From Syntrophaceae bacterium UBA6112 (GTDB lineage: Bacteria; Desulfobacterota; Syntrophia; Syntrophales; UBA5619), in contig DIWG01000058.1 of the NCBI GenBank assembly GCA_002423465.1, forward strand, positions 1 through 44,900: 44,900 bases of DNA. The letters are read 5' to 3'. Of the stretch, positions 33,727-41,528 are shown piece by piece. A model generated the notes under the pieces. It saw only the letters and a program-made list of their open reading frames with translations. It searched no databases and was not told the origin of the DNA. The translations under genes and the position numbers were made by a program. How positions within the stretch are numbered: the first letter of the stretch is position 1; every line of letters starts with the position of its first letter.

Positions 33727-36700
33727 TTACTCCGCGTAGAGGATGATGTCGTTGTTCTTCTTCGCGATCTCCATGATACGGCTGATGATGTGGGCGCGGT
33801 TCTTGACCAGGCCGGGGAGCTTCGCAAACTCCGGCGCCAGCAAGACCCCCTGGAGATCCGCCCGGAGTTTGTTCCGGGCCGGGATGCTCTCCCAGAAACC
33901 CGTGAGCTTGAGCTCCCGTTCCACGGCGAGGAAGGCTTTCTGGGTCAGATCCACGAGATGGCTGATCTTGTCTTCTGCGCTCGCCCCAAGCCCAAGTGCG
34001 ATCCCCGGCGCTCCCTCCCGAATGTCGATTCCTTCCTCTCCAAAGATCTCCCCGAACGTCTCCCGTTTGAACATCCGGAAAAAGGGCATCTGCTTCTTGC
34101 GGTGCAGGCCGTAGGTCGGCTCCTTGGCTGCACTCATGATTCTCGCCCGCAACTTCTCCAACTCCTCATAGATCTTGTTCCAGTTCTCGCGGAACTCCGC
34201 GAAGATCGCCGCCAATGCCTCGGCGAAGGAGGCCTGGAGTTCCGGGTCGTCCCTCAACTCCACGTCGAGGTGGTGGCGGATGGCGTGCTCCACCTCCGCC
34301 GCCTTCGTCTTTGTGCGGCCCCTCTTACCGACCTGTTTATCAAAGTCCCCGTCGAGGATCGAGATCGGCTTGACTTTGATGTCGATCCCCTTCGACTCCA
34401 GGTACGCGTCGGTGATGGCGCGCAGCTTGGGCGGAATGCCCTTCATGCTGAGGCGCTCGTCATGCAGGTGCTTTTCCGCCAGGACATTGATCGCCGCCAG
34501 GACCTGGTAGTCGGCCATGAAGTCGAGGGCCTGCCGGGCCGGGAAGACCAGGTTCAGGCACCGCGTCAGCCGCTTGAAGGCCAGCAGGTAGTCGAAGCGC
34601 AGGTCCTCGTCGTAGAAGAGGTCGAAGAAGGCGTCGTGGTCGGTAAAGTCCGTCAGGCCGTGCTTTTTGAGGAGATCCATGACGGCCGCGTGGCTCACCG
34701 CCAGTTCCCTTAGCTCCTCCTCGGGGAAGCTCAGGCAGTCGATCACCTCCTTCTGTTCCCGCTCGTCGTAGGCGTCGATCGCCTTCTTCAGGTGGTGGCC
34801 AACACCCACGTAATCCACGACGAACCCCTTGTCTTTCGACTCCCCGGCCACGCGGTTCACGCGGGCGATGGCCTGGAGGAGCGTGTGGGCAACGATCACC
34901 TTGTCCAGGTACATCACCTGCTCCACCGGGGCGTCGAATCCGGTGAGGAGCATGTTGTTGACGATCACGATGCCCAAGTCGCCCCGGACGCCCTCCTCTT
35001 CGCGGCCGAAGGCCATCTTGAAGCTCTTGATGCTCGCCTCGTGTTTGGCGTCGTCCGTGTAGGGCCTCAGGTGGGGCAGGTCGTTGTTGCTTCTGGAGAT
35101 GATGACGTCCGTCGTCAGCCGCGCCAGCCGGTCCAGGTCGAGCTTCCCCGGATTGGCCTTTTTCAGCGCTTCCAGGGCCTCCGCCAGGGCGGCGTCGAGG
35201 TATTCCTTGTACCGCACCGCCGCCTCGCGGGAGGTGGCCACGACCTGGGCCTTATAGCCGTTCGGAAAGACGTGGGTCAGGTAGTGGGTCACCATGTCTT
35301 TGGCCTTGGCCGCGATGGTCGGCCTGGCCTCCAGGTAGGCCTCGCGGGAGCCGTATCCCAGGATCTCCAGACGCTCATGGAGGTTGTAGTCGCTGAAGAC
35401 GTCGGCAAAAGCCGTGTCCATGCCCGTCTGATCGGCCACTTCGGCGTTGTGGGTCCGGCCCTCGTACACGATCTCCAGGGTCACGCCGTCGTCAATGGAC
35501 TGGCGCATGGTGTACTTGTCGATGTAATCGCCGAAGACCCGCTCCGTCTTGTCGATGGGCGTTCCGGTGTAGCCGATCCGCGCGGCGTTGGGGATGCCCT
35601 TGTCGAGGTTCGCCCCGAGCATGGCGTACTGGGAGCGGTGGGCCTCGTCTGTCATGACCAGGATGTGGGGGCTTGGGTTCAGCTCCGGGAAGGTCTCCGT
35701 CAATTCGGGTTCGCGAAACTTGTGGATCATGGCCATGACCAGGTCCGAGGCGTCGGACCGGAGGAGTTCCTTGAGTTCCTTGATTGTGTTGGCCACCTTG
35801 ACCGTAAAGCCGATGCCTTTGCTGGTCTCGGAAAGCTGGCCCTCCAGTTGGGTGCGGTCCGTCACGAAGACCACCTTCCAGTTCGAGAGCCGGGCGTGGC
35901 GGTACATCTCCCGCACCATGAACATCATCGTCAGGGATTTTCCCGACCCCTGGGTGTGCCAGACGATTCCGTTCCGCTCCCTGGGGCTCTGGCCTTCCAG
36001 GAGGCGCTTCACTGCCAGCTTGACGGCGCGGAACTGCTGGTAGCGCCCCACGATCTTGATTGTCTCCCCCTTGTCGTTCGTCGAAAAGAGGGTGAAGGTG
36101 CGGATCAGGTCCAGGAGGTTGTCGCGATCGAGCATCCCGGCGACGAGGCGCTGCTGGTCGTTGGGGCCGCTGCCGCCGTGGGGAATCTCGTCCACGGTCC
36201 GGGGATAGGGATCGGCCCACCGGTAGAAGTACTTCTCGCCGTGGGTCGTGATGGTGCCGAATTTGGCCTCGTTCCGGCAGGTGGCGACGACGATCTGGTT
36301 GTAGTAGAAGAGGGGCGCGCTGCCCTCGCCCTTGGCGCCGCGCTGCTCGCTGTAGCGGAGCAACTGGTCGATGGCCTCGGGGATGGCGTTCCTGACCTTG
36401 GGCGACTTGCACTCGATCACCGCGACGGGCAGGCCATTCAGGAACAGGACAATATCGGGGACGATGTGGTGCTCCGTCCCCAGGATGCGCACCTTGAGCT
36501 GGCAGACGGCGATGAAGCGGTTGTTGGCTCGGCGGTCGAAATCCACAAACCGCACCGTCGGACTCTTCTCGCCGGTCCGGCGGTTGACGCTCACGCTCGT
36601 GTTTTCCAGGAGCATCGTGAAGACGTGGCGGTTGTTCTTGATCAGATCGGTCCCGGGGAAACTGGCCGTGAGCTGCTTGACCGCCTCCTCCACCTGGTCG

Positions 36701-36927
36701 CCCTCCAGCCAGGGGTTGATGACCTTGAGGCGCTCCCGCAGGACCGGCAGCATGACGACCTGGGTGAAACTCTCTCTGAAGGAGTCGCGTGGGTGCTGCT
36801 TAGCGTCGAGATCAATGACCTCCCAGCCCAGCCCGGCCAACTGATCGAGGAGGGGCTTTTCGACATGGTTGCGCTCGTCAAGTCTCAATTGCGCTGCCTG
36901 AGGGGTGGCGTTTGAGGGGCTGCTCAT
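33727..36927 (-). CDS. hsdR: Type I restriction enzyme, R (endonuclease/translocase) subunit
   Basis: A 1066-residue subunit that translocates and cuts unmethylated DNA when joined with HsdM and HsdS. The N-terminal nuclease has the PD-(D/E)xK pattern (PDIV near 157, IECKSP near 171). The helicase motor follows: QGSGKSLTM (Walker A, 326-334), MTDEAHRSQ (motif II, 425-433), YTGTPID (motif III) and MLLTGFDAPVEQVMYLDK with QAIARVNR (motifs V and VI). The C-terminal helical part (from about 850) should contact the methylase. It looks intact. Its ATG overlaps the abiEii stop by four bases. Its first about 45 codons are similar to a separate broken copy at 38612-38776, so this allele seems to have replaced an older one. 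Confidence 0.95.
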   Translation of the reverse strand: MSSPSNATPQAAQLRLDERNHVEKPLLDQLAGLGWEVIDLDAKQHPRDSFRESFTQVVMLPVLRERLKVINPWLEGDQVEEAVKQLTASFPGTDLIKNNRHVFTMLLENTSVSVNRRTGEKSPTVRFVDFDRRANNRFIAVCQLKVRILGTEHHIVPDIVLFLNGLPVAVIECKSPKVRNAIPEAIDQLLRYSEQRGAKGEGSAPLFYYNQIVVATCRNEAKFGTITTHGEKYFYRWADPYPRTVDEIPHGGSGPNDQQRLVAGMLDRDNLLDLIRTFTLFSTNDKGETIKIVGRYQQFRAVKLAVKRLLEGQSPRERNGIVWHTQGSGKSLTMMFMVREMYRHARLSNWKVVFVTDRTQLEGQLSETSKGIGFTVKVANTIKELKELLRSDASDLVMAMIHKFREPELTETFPELNPSPHILVMTDEAHRSQYAMLGANLDKGIPNAARIGYTGTPIDKTERVFGDYIDKYTMRQSIDDGVTLEIVYEGRTHNAEVADQTGMDTAFADVFSDYNLHERLEILGYGSREAYLEARPTIAAKAKDMVTHYLTHVFPNGYKAQVVATSREAAVRYKEYLDAALAEALEALKKANPGKLDLDRLARLTTDVIISRSNNDLPHLRPYTDDAKHEASIKSFKMAFGREEEGVRGDLGIVIVNNMLLTGFDAPVEQVMYLDKVIVAHTLLQAIARVNRVAGESKDKGFVVDYVGVGHHLKKAIDAYDEREQKEVIDCLSFPEEELRELAVSHAAVMDLLKKHGLTDFTDHDAFFDLFYDEDLRFDYLLAFKRLTRCLNLVFPARQALDFMADYQVLAAINVLAEKHLHDERLSMKGIPPKLRAITDAYLESKGIDIKVKPISILDGDFDKQVGKRGRTKTKAAEVEHAIRHHLDVELRDDPELQASFAEALAAIFAEFRENWNKIYEELEKLRARIMSAAKEPTYGLHRKKQMPFFRMFKRETFGEIFGEEGIDIREGAPGIALGLGASAEDKISHLVDLTQKAFLAVERELKLTGFWESIPARNKLRADLQGVLLAPEFAKLPGLVKNRAHIISRIMEIAKKNNDIILYAE

Positions 36928-37757
36928 TTCGCATCCTTAATCAAGTCTTGAAAGGTCTTTACCCAGTCATCCCAAACACGATCAAAATCCGGCACATCTT
37001 TCAGCATCGGTCCCAAACGGTTGAGCCAGGCATTTTCATTCCATTCCCGCAGTGCGCCTGAAGTCAGACTCTCGATATCCGGCAGTACGCCACGAACACG
37101 ACACTTCTCATCAAAAAGAAGTCTCAGCTCCTTCCATAAAAAGCACTCTTCCGATTTACACAGGATATACCAGAGATCATACAAGTCTCGTGGGCGGGGC
37201 CACTTTTTCTGCTGCTGGAGCAATGATCTCAGTTTTTCGGCTATGATTTCTCTTTTGGAATAAGTCGTAATCCCGAATGTCGAAAGATCGGAAAAGGTCG
37301 GTTCGACGGAACGGACAATCGGTTCGTCGAGAACAGGTTCATCAAAGGTCAGATGAACCTTGACCTGTGGCAATCCCTGACGTCGCGACCCTCCGCGGGT
37401 ATACTCCACAGGGATCTCGATCTGAAAATCGCCCGGCGCCGTCAGAGGTTTCCCCACGGACAAGCGAATGCCCGATTCACGCAAAACAAGCGCGACCACA
37501 GGATCGAGCAGGCGGAGCGATGACTCAAGATCACCGCTGTCCGGCCTGCAACTGAAATCGATATCCTCGGAGAACCGATAACCCTCGTAATAGCAGTGTC
37601 GCAAGCAGGTCCCGCCCTTGAAGATCCAGCCGTGCTCCGTCACGCCCGCATGGGCCAATCCTGACAAAAGCCAGAGGATGATGTAGTCCTTCTCGGCCTG
37701 ATCAAAGCGGAGTCCTGCCCGATCAGCAACGCGATGCAATTCCGCTGTCGTAATCAT
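36924..37757 (-). CDS. AbiEii-type nucleotidyltransferase toxin
   Basis: A 277-residue protein of the AbiEii/AbiGii family, the toxin half of type IV toxin-antitoxin abortive phage defence. The nucleotidyltransferase core is visible: FKGGTCLRHCYY (GGT at 48-50) and RFSEDIDFS (Asp65, Asp67 metal ligands). The later ITTYSKREIIAEKL and RPRDLYDLWYIL are typical of the family. Members attach nucleotides to RNA (tRNA acceptor ends in studied cases). It overlaps both abiEi upstream and hsdR downstream by four bases, so its translation is tied to the antitoxin and to the restriction subunit, an unusual joining of two defence modules. Confidence 0.9.
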   Translation of the reverse strand: MITTAELHRVADRAGLRFDQAEKDYIILWLLSGLAHAGVTEHGWIFKGGTCLRHCYYEGYRFSEDIDFSCRPDSGDLESSLRLLDPVVALVLRESGIRLSVGKPLTAPGDFQIEIPVEYTRGGSRRQGLPQVKVHLTFDEPVLDEPIVRSVEPTFSDLSTFGITTYSKREIIAEKLRSLLQQQKKWPRPRDLYDLWYILCKSEECFLWKELRLLFDEKCRVRGVLPDIESLTSGALREWNENAWLNRLGPMLKDVPDFDRVWDDWVKTFQDLIKDAK

Positions 37758-38560
37758 GGCTCTATCTCCGCGTTTACCAGAAGGCCCCAGCGCCTGTTGT
37801 ATTTCCCGCGTTTAGGCATGGTCGGGTCCAGCGGAGAAAAGCCCGGAGCAAGCGACGCCTCTGTGCGAAGCGCTTCGACATCTCCCATTCCCAGAGTTTC
37901 CATTATAAACCCCAGACGCTTTGCAACAGCGGAATTACCTATTTTTGCAGCGTAACTCCTCAGTTGTTTCTCGTCCAGTGCCTTCCAGGAGTCTTTCAAC
38001 GCCTTGGCGATCTCGCTCACCCCACCCACGTGCTGCGGAAGATCCAGCCCGTCGATGATCGTCTTTTCCCGATCGGTGACACGGAAGGGAATCTCATCGA
38101 TCCAGTCATTCATGATGCCGAAAAACTTATCCGGCTTCAGCGATACGATCTTGTAGCGGACGCCCAGCACCTCTCCCGGCTGGCGGCGTACGGGATGGTC
38201 CGTAGCCACGAATACAGTCCGGGGAAGCTGCTCCGTCATGCCGTGATGGTTGAGCGCCGACCAGTACGCAATCACCGCGGGGGACACGAGTTCCATGGCG
38301 ACTGCAAACTCGTGCAACTGCGGCGAACGGTCCTCGCCGGACGAGAGGGGAACGACCGCGAACCGGCCGCGCCGGATGCGCCTGATCCATCCTTTGCTTT
38401 GAAGCCGCTCAAGGAACTGAGGCGTTGGATCATGCTTTGTATGCCCCAGAGTCTGACGTGCAAAGGCAAGGCTGAAGGTAGGGTGAACCCCCGCTTTGGC
38501 CAGAAAACCGGCCTCCATTTTCCCCAGCGGTTCTCTTGTTATATTTTGTGCGTCGTTCAT
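37754..38560 (-). CDS. AbiEi-family antitoxin / transcriptional regulator
   Basis: A 268-residue protein of the AbiEi antitoxin family. The N-terminal winged helix (THDP-like PTPQFLERLQSKGWIRRIRRGRFAVVP split across residues 45-71) precedes the conserved body with VSPAVIAYWSALNHHGMTEQLP and REKTIIDGLDLPQHVGGVSEIAKAL. AbiEi proteins bind their own promoter and neutralise AbiEii by repressing and by other means. It stands directly before the toxin (ATGA overlap). A promoter-like region lies just upstream, inside the old hsdR remnant junction, so the pair may be expressed apart from the main operon. Confidence 0.87.
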   Translation of the reverse strand: MNDAQNITREPLGKMEAGFLAKAGVHPTFSLAFARQTLGHTKHDPTPQFLERLQSKGWIRRIRRGRFAVVPLSSGEDRSPQLHEFAVAMELVSPAVIAYWSALNHHGMTEQLPRTVFVATDHPVRRQPGEVLGVRYKIVSLKPDKFFGIMNDWIDEIPFRVTDREKTIIDGLDLPQHVGGVSEIAKALKDSWKALDEKQLRSYAAKIGNSAVAKRLGFIMETLGMGDVEALRTEASLAPGFSPLDPTMPKRGKYNRRWGLLVNAEIEP

Positions 38561-38584
38561 AGTCTTTACAGCCTATCTGTGTCG

Positions 38585-38615
38585 CATAAACTATAACATT
38601 TGCCCGCTAAGTCAA
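38585..38615 (-). promoter_or_regulatory. Candidate AbiE promoter
   Basis: On the minus strand TTGACT (38610-38615) is followed by TTATAGTTTATG; TATAGT lies at 14 and TTTATG at 19 bases, neither ideal. The sharp AT-rich change right at the end of hsdR homology suggests that it came with the AbiE cassette and drives it and the new hsdR. Confidence 0.4.
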
Positions 38616-38776
38616 GAGATTTCCTGTATGAGCCTCGCGCAAGGAATCGCTGGGTGCTGCTTAGCGTTAAGGTCGAGGACTTCCCAGCCCAGCCCGGCTA
38701 ACTGATCGAGGAGGGGCTTCTCGACGTGGTTGCGTTCGTCGAGCCTGATGTGCGGGGGCGTCTTGTCCTGGATCAT
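38612..38776 (-). pseudogene. Truncated 5' remnant of a second hsdR
   Basis: It starts with ATG behind AAGGAG, overlapping the upstream gene stop (ATGA), and reads IRLDERNHVEKPLLDQLAG, GWEVLDLNAKQHP, matching hsdR residues 15-46. After the HP codons one base seems missing: restoring a C gives HPRDSLREA, matching HPRDSFRES of the intact protein. Homology ends near 38620 and the AbiE promoter follows. By eye, identity to the intact hsdR start is about 85-90 percent with mostly third-base changes, so the two were separately functional alleles. Confidence 0.85.
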
Positions 38777-40128
38777 GGCTTCTCCTTGACAACCCAATGG
38801 CCGCCCTTGTCGGGACCGATACGTTCAATAGCCCGCTCTTCCCGTAATATGCGGAGGGTGCGTTCAATGGTTCTGGTTGTCTTACCAATTTGCTCAGCCA
38901 ATTCTTGAATCGAAAGGCCGCCGTCGGCCCTGAGCAGGGTGATGATTTTCTCCGACGTTTTCTCCGACGTTTTCTGTAGCGTTTTCTCCGTCACTTTCTC
39001 CGGTGTCTGGTCCTCAGGCCGACTGCCAGCGCGGAACTGCACCATCAACCCTGAGGCATCGGTGCGGTATTCGGGCAGGGGCACGCCTGCCGCTTCGCAT
39101 TCCCGGTTGATCTTCTCGATGCCCCGGCCCCAGGATTCGATCATCCCGGCCCGGAAGAAAGCATTGGCAATCAGTGGGTTGAATGGTCTGGATGCGTGTT
39201 TCGCCAACAACTGCGCCACGGTCCAGTTTTCAGGCAACAAACCGTCATTCCAGAAATAGATCCTGTCTTCGTATACACTGATTTGAATGGGCGACCCGCC
39301 GCTGTAATCCTTGTGCACAATGGCGTTCAACAGGGCTTCGCGCAGGGCCGCCTTGGGAAAAGGGAACCGCTCCGCGCGGGTGATCCCTTCGTAGCTGATG
39401 GCCGCCTTGAGGTATTTGGTCAGCAGCAGGTCCATGGCTTTCTCGGCCTGGACGAAAAGGCTGCCGTGGATCTCGTCCTGATAGAGCAGGTCGGCGTCCG
39501 TGCGGAAATAACCGATCTTGATGCAGGCCCCGACCACCCATTTTTCCGGATCGTGATGGAAAAGCAACAGGGCTGCGCGCTTGAGGTAATCCCCCTCCCT
39601 CAGATTGAGATTTTCGATCAGCGAGGCGTTGCTGTCCGCCAGGACCTCCTCGCTCATGCGACCGCTTCTGGAAGCCTTGGCGCGAAAAATCTGGAAGGCT
39701 TCCTCCTTGAAATCGGAAAGACTTACCCGCGGGACCGGCACCCCATCCCAGGTTTTTCCCTGCTTTCTGAGCAAAAACCGGTCGAGGGCCGCCCCTTTCA
39801 ACTCCTGCTTCGTGCTGCCGCTGCGATAATGGTACTCGTCTTTATAGCTGACGGGATAGGGATAGGGCTCCACCACGATTTCGATCAGTTCCCTGCCCTG
39901 CTCGACACGCAGATTGACATCCACGATAATCCCAAGAATATCTTTGATTTTGTTGGGGATGTATTCCAAGAGCTTCTGGGCGTTGGCGACCCCTATCACT
40001 TTACCCTTGTCGTTCTTGCCGATGATCAGCGTCCCGCCCTGGGCGTTGGCAAACCCGCTGATCCAGCGGAGGTACTCATCGCGCCATGATGCCTTCCATT
40101 CGACCGCTTGGGCTTTCTTGGGGCTCAT
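38773..40128 (-). CDS. AlbA_2 (Schlafen-like) / GHKL-type ATPase / winged-helix protein
   Basis: A 451-residue protein usually annotated as RecG-like though it is not a helicase. The N-terminal AlbA_2 domain (VEWKASWRDEYLRWISGFANAQGGTLIIG) is DNA/RNA-binding in relatives; the middle has FPKAALREALLNAIVHKDYS, with the ATPase-type N box and GRGIEKI. A five-unit tetrapeptide repeat (EKVTEKTLQKTSEKTSEK) then links to a C-terminal winged helix (LSIQELAEQIGKTTRTIERTLRIL). It lies between hsdS, overlapping by four bases, and the hsdR remnant. Its role in the restriction system is unknown; regulation or an added defence effector is possible. Confidence 0.8.
   Translation of the reverse strand: MSPKKAQAVEWKASWRDEYLRWISGFANAQGGTLIIGKNDKGKVIGVANAQKLLEYIPNKIKDILGIIVDVNLRVEQGRELIEIVVEPYPYPVSYKDEYHYRSGSTKQELKGAALDRFLLRKQGKTWDGVPVPRVSLSDFKEEAFQIFRAKASRSGRMSEEVLADSNASLIENLNLREGDYLKRAALLLFHHDPEKWVVGACIKIGYFRTDADLLYQDEIHGSLFVQAEKAMDLLLTKYLKAAISYEGITRAERFPFPKAALREALLNAIVHKDYSGGSPIQISVYEDRIYFWNDGLLPENWTVAQLLAKHASRPFNPLIANAFFRAGMIESWGRGIEKINRECEAAGVPLPEYRTDASGLMVQFRAGSRPEDQTPEKVTEKTLQKTSEKTSEKIITLLRADGGLSIQELAEQIGKTTRTIERTLRILREERAIERIGPDKGGHWVVKEKP
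38946..39005. repeat. 12-bp tandem repeat, five units
   Basis: Units TTTTCTCCGACG (two identical), TTTTCTGTAGCG, TTTTCTCCGTCA and CTTTCTCCGGTG, each coding four residues of the linker ahead of the winged helix. Copy changes keep the frame, so linker length could vary. Confidence 0.85.
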
Positions 40129-41354
40129 ATGCAGGCAGTCTCCTTTTTGTTCAGCATCGCGGTGACGCGCTTCTTGCCTGTGAGTAGGTCTTGCATGAGG
40201 GCGGTTTTAAGGGAGCGGAGTTTTTGCAGTTTAGCCTTCTCATTCGAAGCAATTGCATTATGTGCCTCTAGAACTTTTGTGAGACTCTCTTGTTCATCTT
40301 TTTGGGGAAACGGGAAGAGGACTTTACGAAACACCGACTGTTTTACCCCCACAACCGTTGATCCGCTAGTAAGAAGCTCTAATCGCTCCGTAGTACGAGC
40401 CCAGCGAAGCAGCCAGAACAAGAAGGTGCCGGATAGTTCGGTGTCTCTGGTAGGCAGTGTTATAAGGCGTTGAGCCAGTGCAATCTTGTATTCTGGCACT
40501 CGGGCCACATTCCCCATTGGCGCTTCGGTGGTGAACATTACGTCACCGGGAGTTGGGATACCACGAGTCATCCACGCTTCGTAATTCTCTTCGGCGATAA
40601 ACTCTCTTGGCTCCTCGTTTAAAAATCCTTCGCGAACATTCTTCGCAGTTATCAAAGGGATACCGGAATCCTCCTTTAGGGGTGTTCGTCCTCGGTAGTC
40701 AATAATGCAAGCGAGTTTTTGCTCAACCGGCACCACCTCCCACTCCACCGGAATCCTGCCCAGGGGGGAGTCTTTGAATTTGTGGGTTTGTTCGGTACGG
40801 AGGTTGCCGTGTTCGTCGATGCCGCGGGTGAGAAGGTTCTGCATCAGGCCGGTTTTAATGTGCTGCTGCTTGGCAATCAGGGCTTCGGTCTGCTCAATCG
40901 CCCGGTCTACTGTCGAGAGGATTTCAGCGATTTTGGCTTGCTCGGATTCATCAAGTGGATAAGCACAGACGTATTCCTTTAAGTGCTTAAAATGCCGATC
41001 ATATCCGAAATTACCAATTTTATCCGCAGCCGAAGCAACGAGGTAGTAAAAGAACTTATCTTGAATTCCATGTTTGGGTTTGAGTAATTGCGTTCCATCA
41101 GCACCCGCAATGAAAGGGAAATCGACAAACTTCGTATGACGTGTATGATCTCCAAAGATTGTTAATGGCAAGTCGGTATCTATCAACTTTGCTGAATTAT
41201 CATGATACCCGCAAATGAATTCAGCACTTTGATCGACTACGGGAAAAGAACCAACAGCGGAATACTCCGTAGACTTAATCTGTTTTGTTTTATTGTTCCT
41301 GGTGACTAGCAATTCGCCCAGCGATGCTGCCATCCAGCCTTCGACAACCTTCAT
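40125..41354 (-). CDS. hsdS: Type I restriction enzyme, S (specificity) subunit
   Basis: A 409-residue subunit that reads the split DNA target for HsdM and HsdR. Two target-recognition domains (about 8-130 and 195-350) are each followed by a conserved helical spacer: DESEQAKIAEILSTVDRAIEQ with TGLMQNLLTRGID, and QKDEQESLTKVLEAHNAIA with LKTALMQDLLTGKKRV. GxIP-like LGRIPVEWEVVP opens the second half. The ATG at 41354 is chosen because it has GAAGGG four bases upstream and begins a normal start before GWMAASLGELL; the frame is open to an ATG at 41411 but that extension encodes low-complexity repeat sequence. GC content is lower than in hsdR, common for HsdS. Confidence 0.9.
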   Translation of the reverse strand: MKVVEGWMAASLGELLVTRNNKTKQIKSTEYSAVGSFPVVDQSAEFICGYHDNSAKLIDTDLPLTIFGDHTRHTKFVDFPFIAGADGTQLLKPKHGIQDKFFYYLVASAADKIGNFGYDRHFKHLKEYVCAYPLDESEQAKIAEILSTVDRAIEQTEALIAKQQHIKTGLMQNLLTRGIDEHGNLRTEQTHKFKDSPLGRIPVEWEVVPVEQKLACIIDYRGRTPLKEDSGIPLITAKNVREGFLNEEPREFIAEENYEAWMTRGIPTPGDVMFTTEAPMGNVARVPEYKIALAQRLITLPTRDTELSGTFLFWLLRWARTTERLELLTSGSTVVGVKQSVFRKVLFPFPQKDEQESLTKVLEAHNAIASNEKAKLQKLRSLKTALMQDLLTGKKRVTAMLNKKETACI

Positions 41355-41380
41355 GTCACCCTTCCAACCTTTTGTCTTTG

Positions 41381-41413
41381 AGCCATTTGAGCCGTTTGTG
41401 AGCCGTTTCATTC
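41381..41413. repeat. Short near-repeats upstream of hsdS
   Basis: On the minus strand AAACGGCTCAC, AAACGGCTCAA and ATGGCTCAAAG are three near copies of an 11-base unit, just before the chosen hsdS start. As 11 is not a multiple of three, copy change would shift an N-terminal extension. The rest of the gap 41414-41528 shows no gene. Confidence 0.4.
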
Positions 41414-41528
41414 TCCCTGGTTCGTGTCCCCATTGGCCCCTTTATGGCCCCATTGATTCCCGGAAGTCCTGGATAATATTTCTTGGGGCATGAGGCGCAT
41501 GCTGCGTCCCCAGTTCACAGCGTTCGTT

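Noticed and set aside
34792..36915. 707-codon open frame antisense to hsdR
   Set aside because: No domain; the minus strand carries the complete set of restriction-translocase motifs.
38773..40128. RecG helicase
   Set aside because: No helicase motifs; the similarity is only to the AlbA_2 and ATPase parts that are often misnamed RecG.
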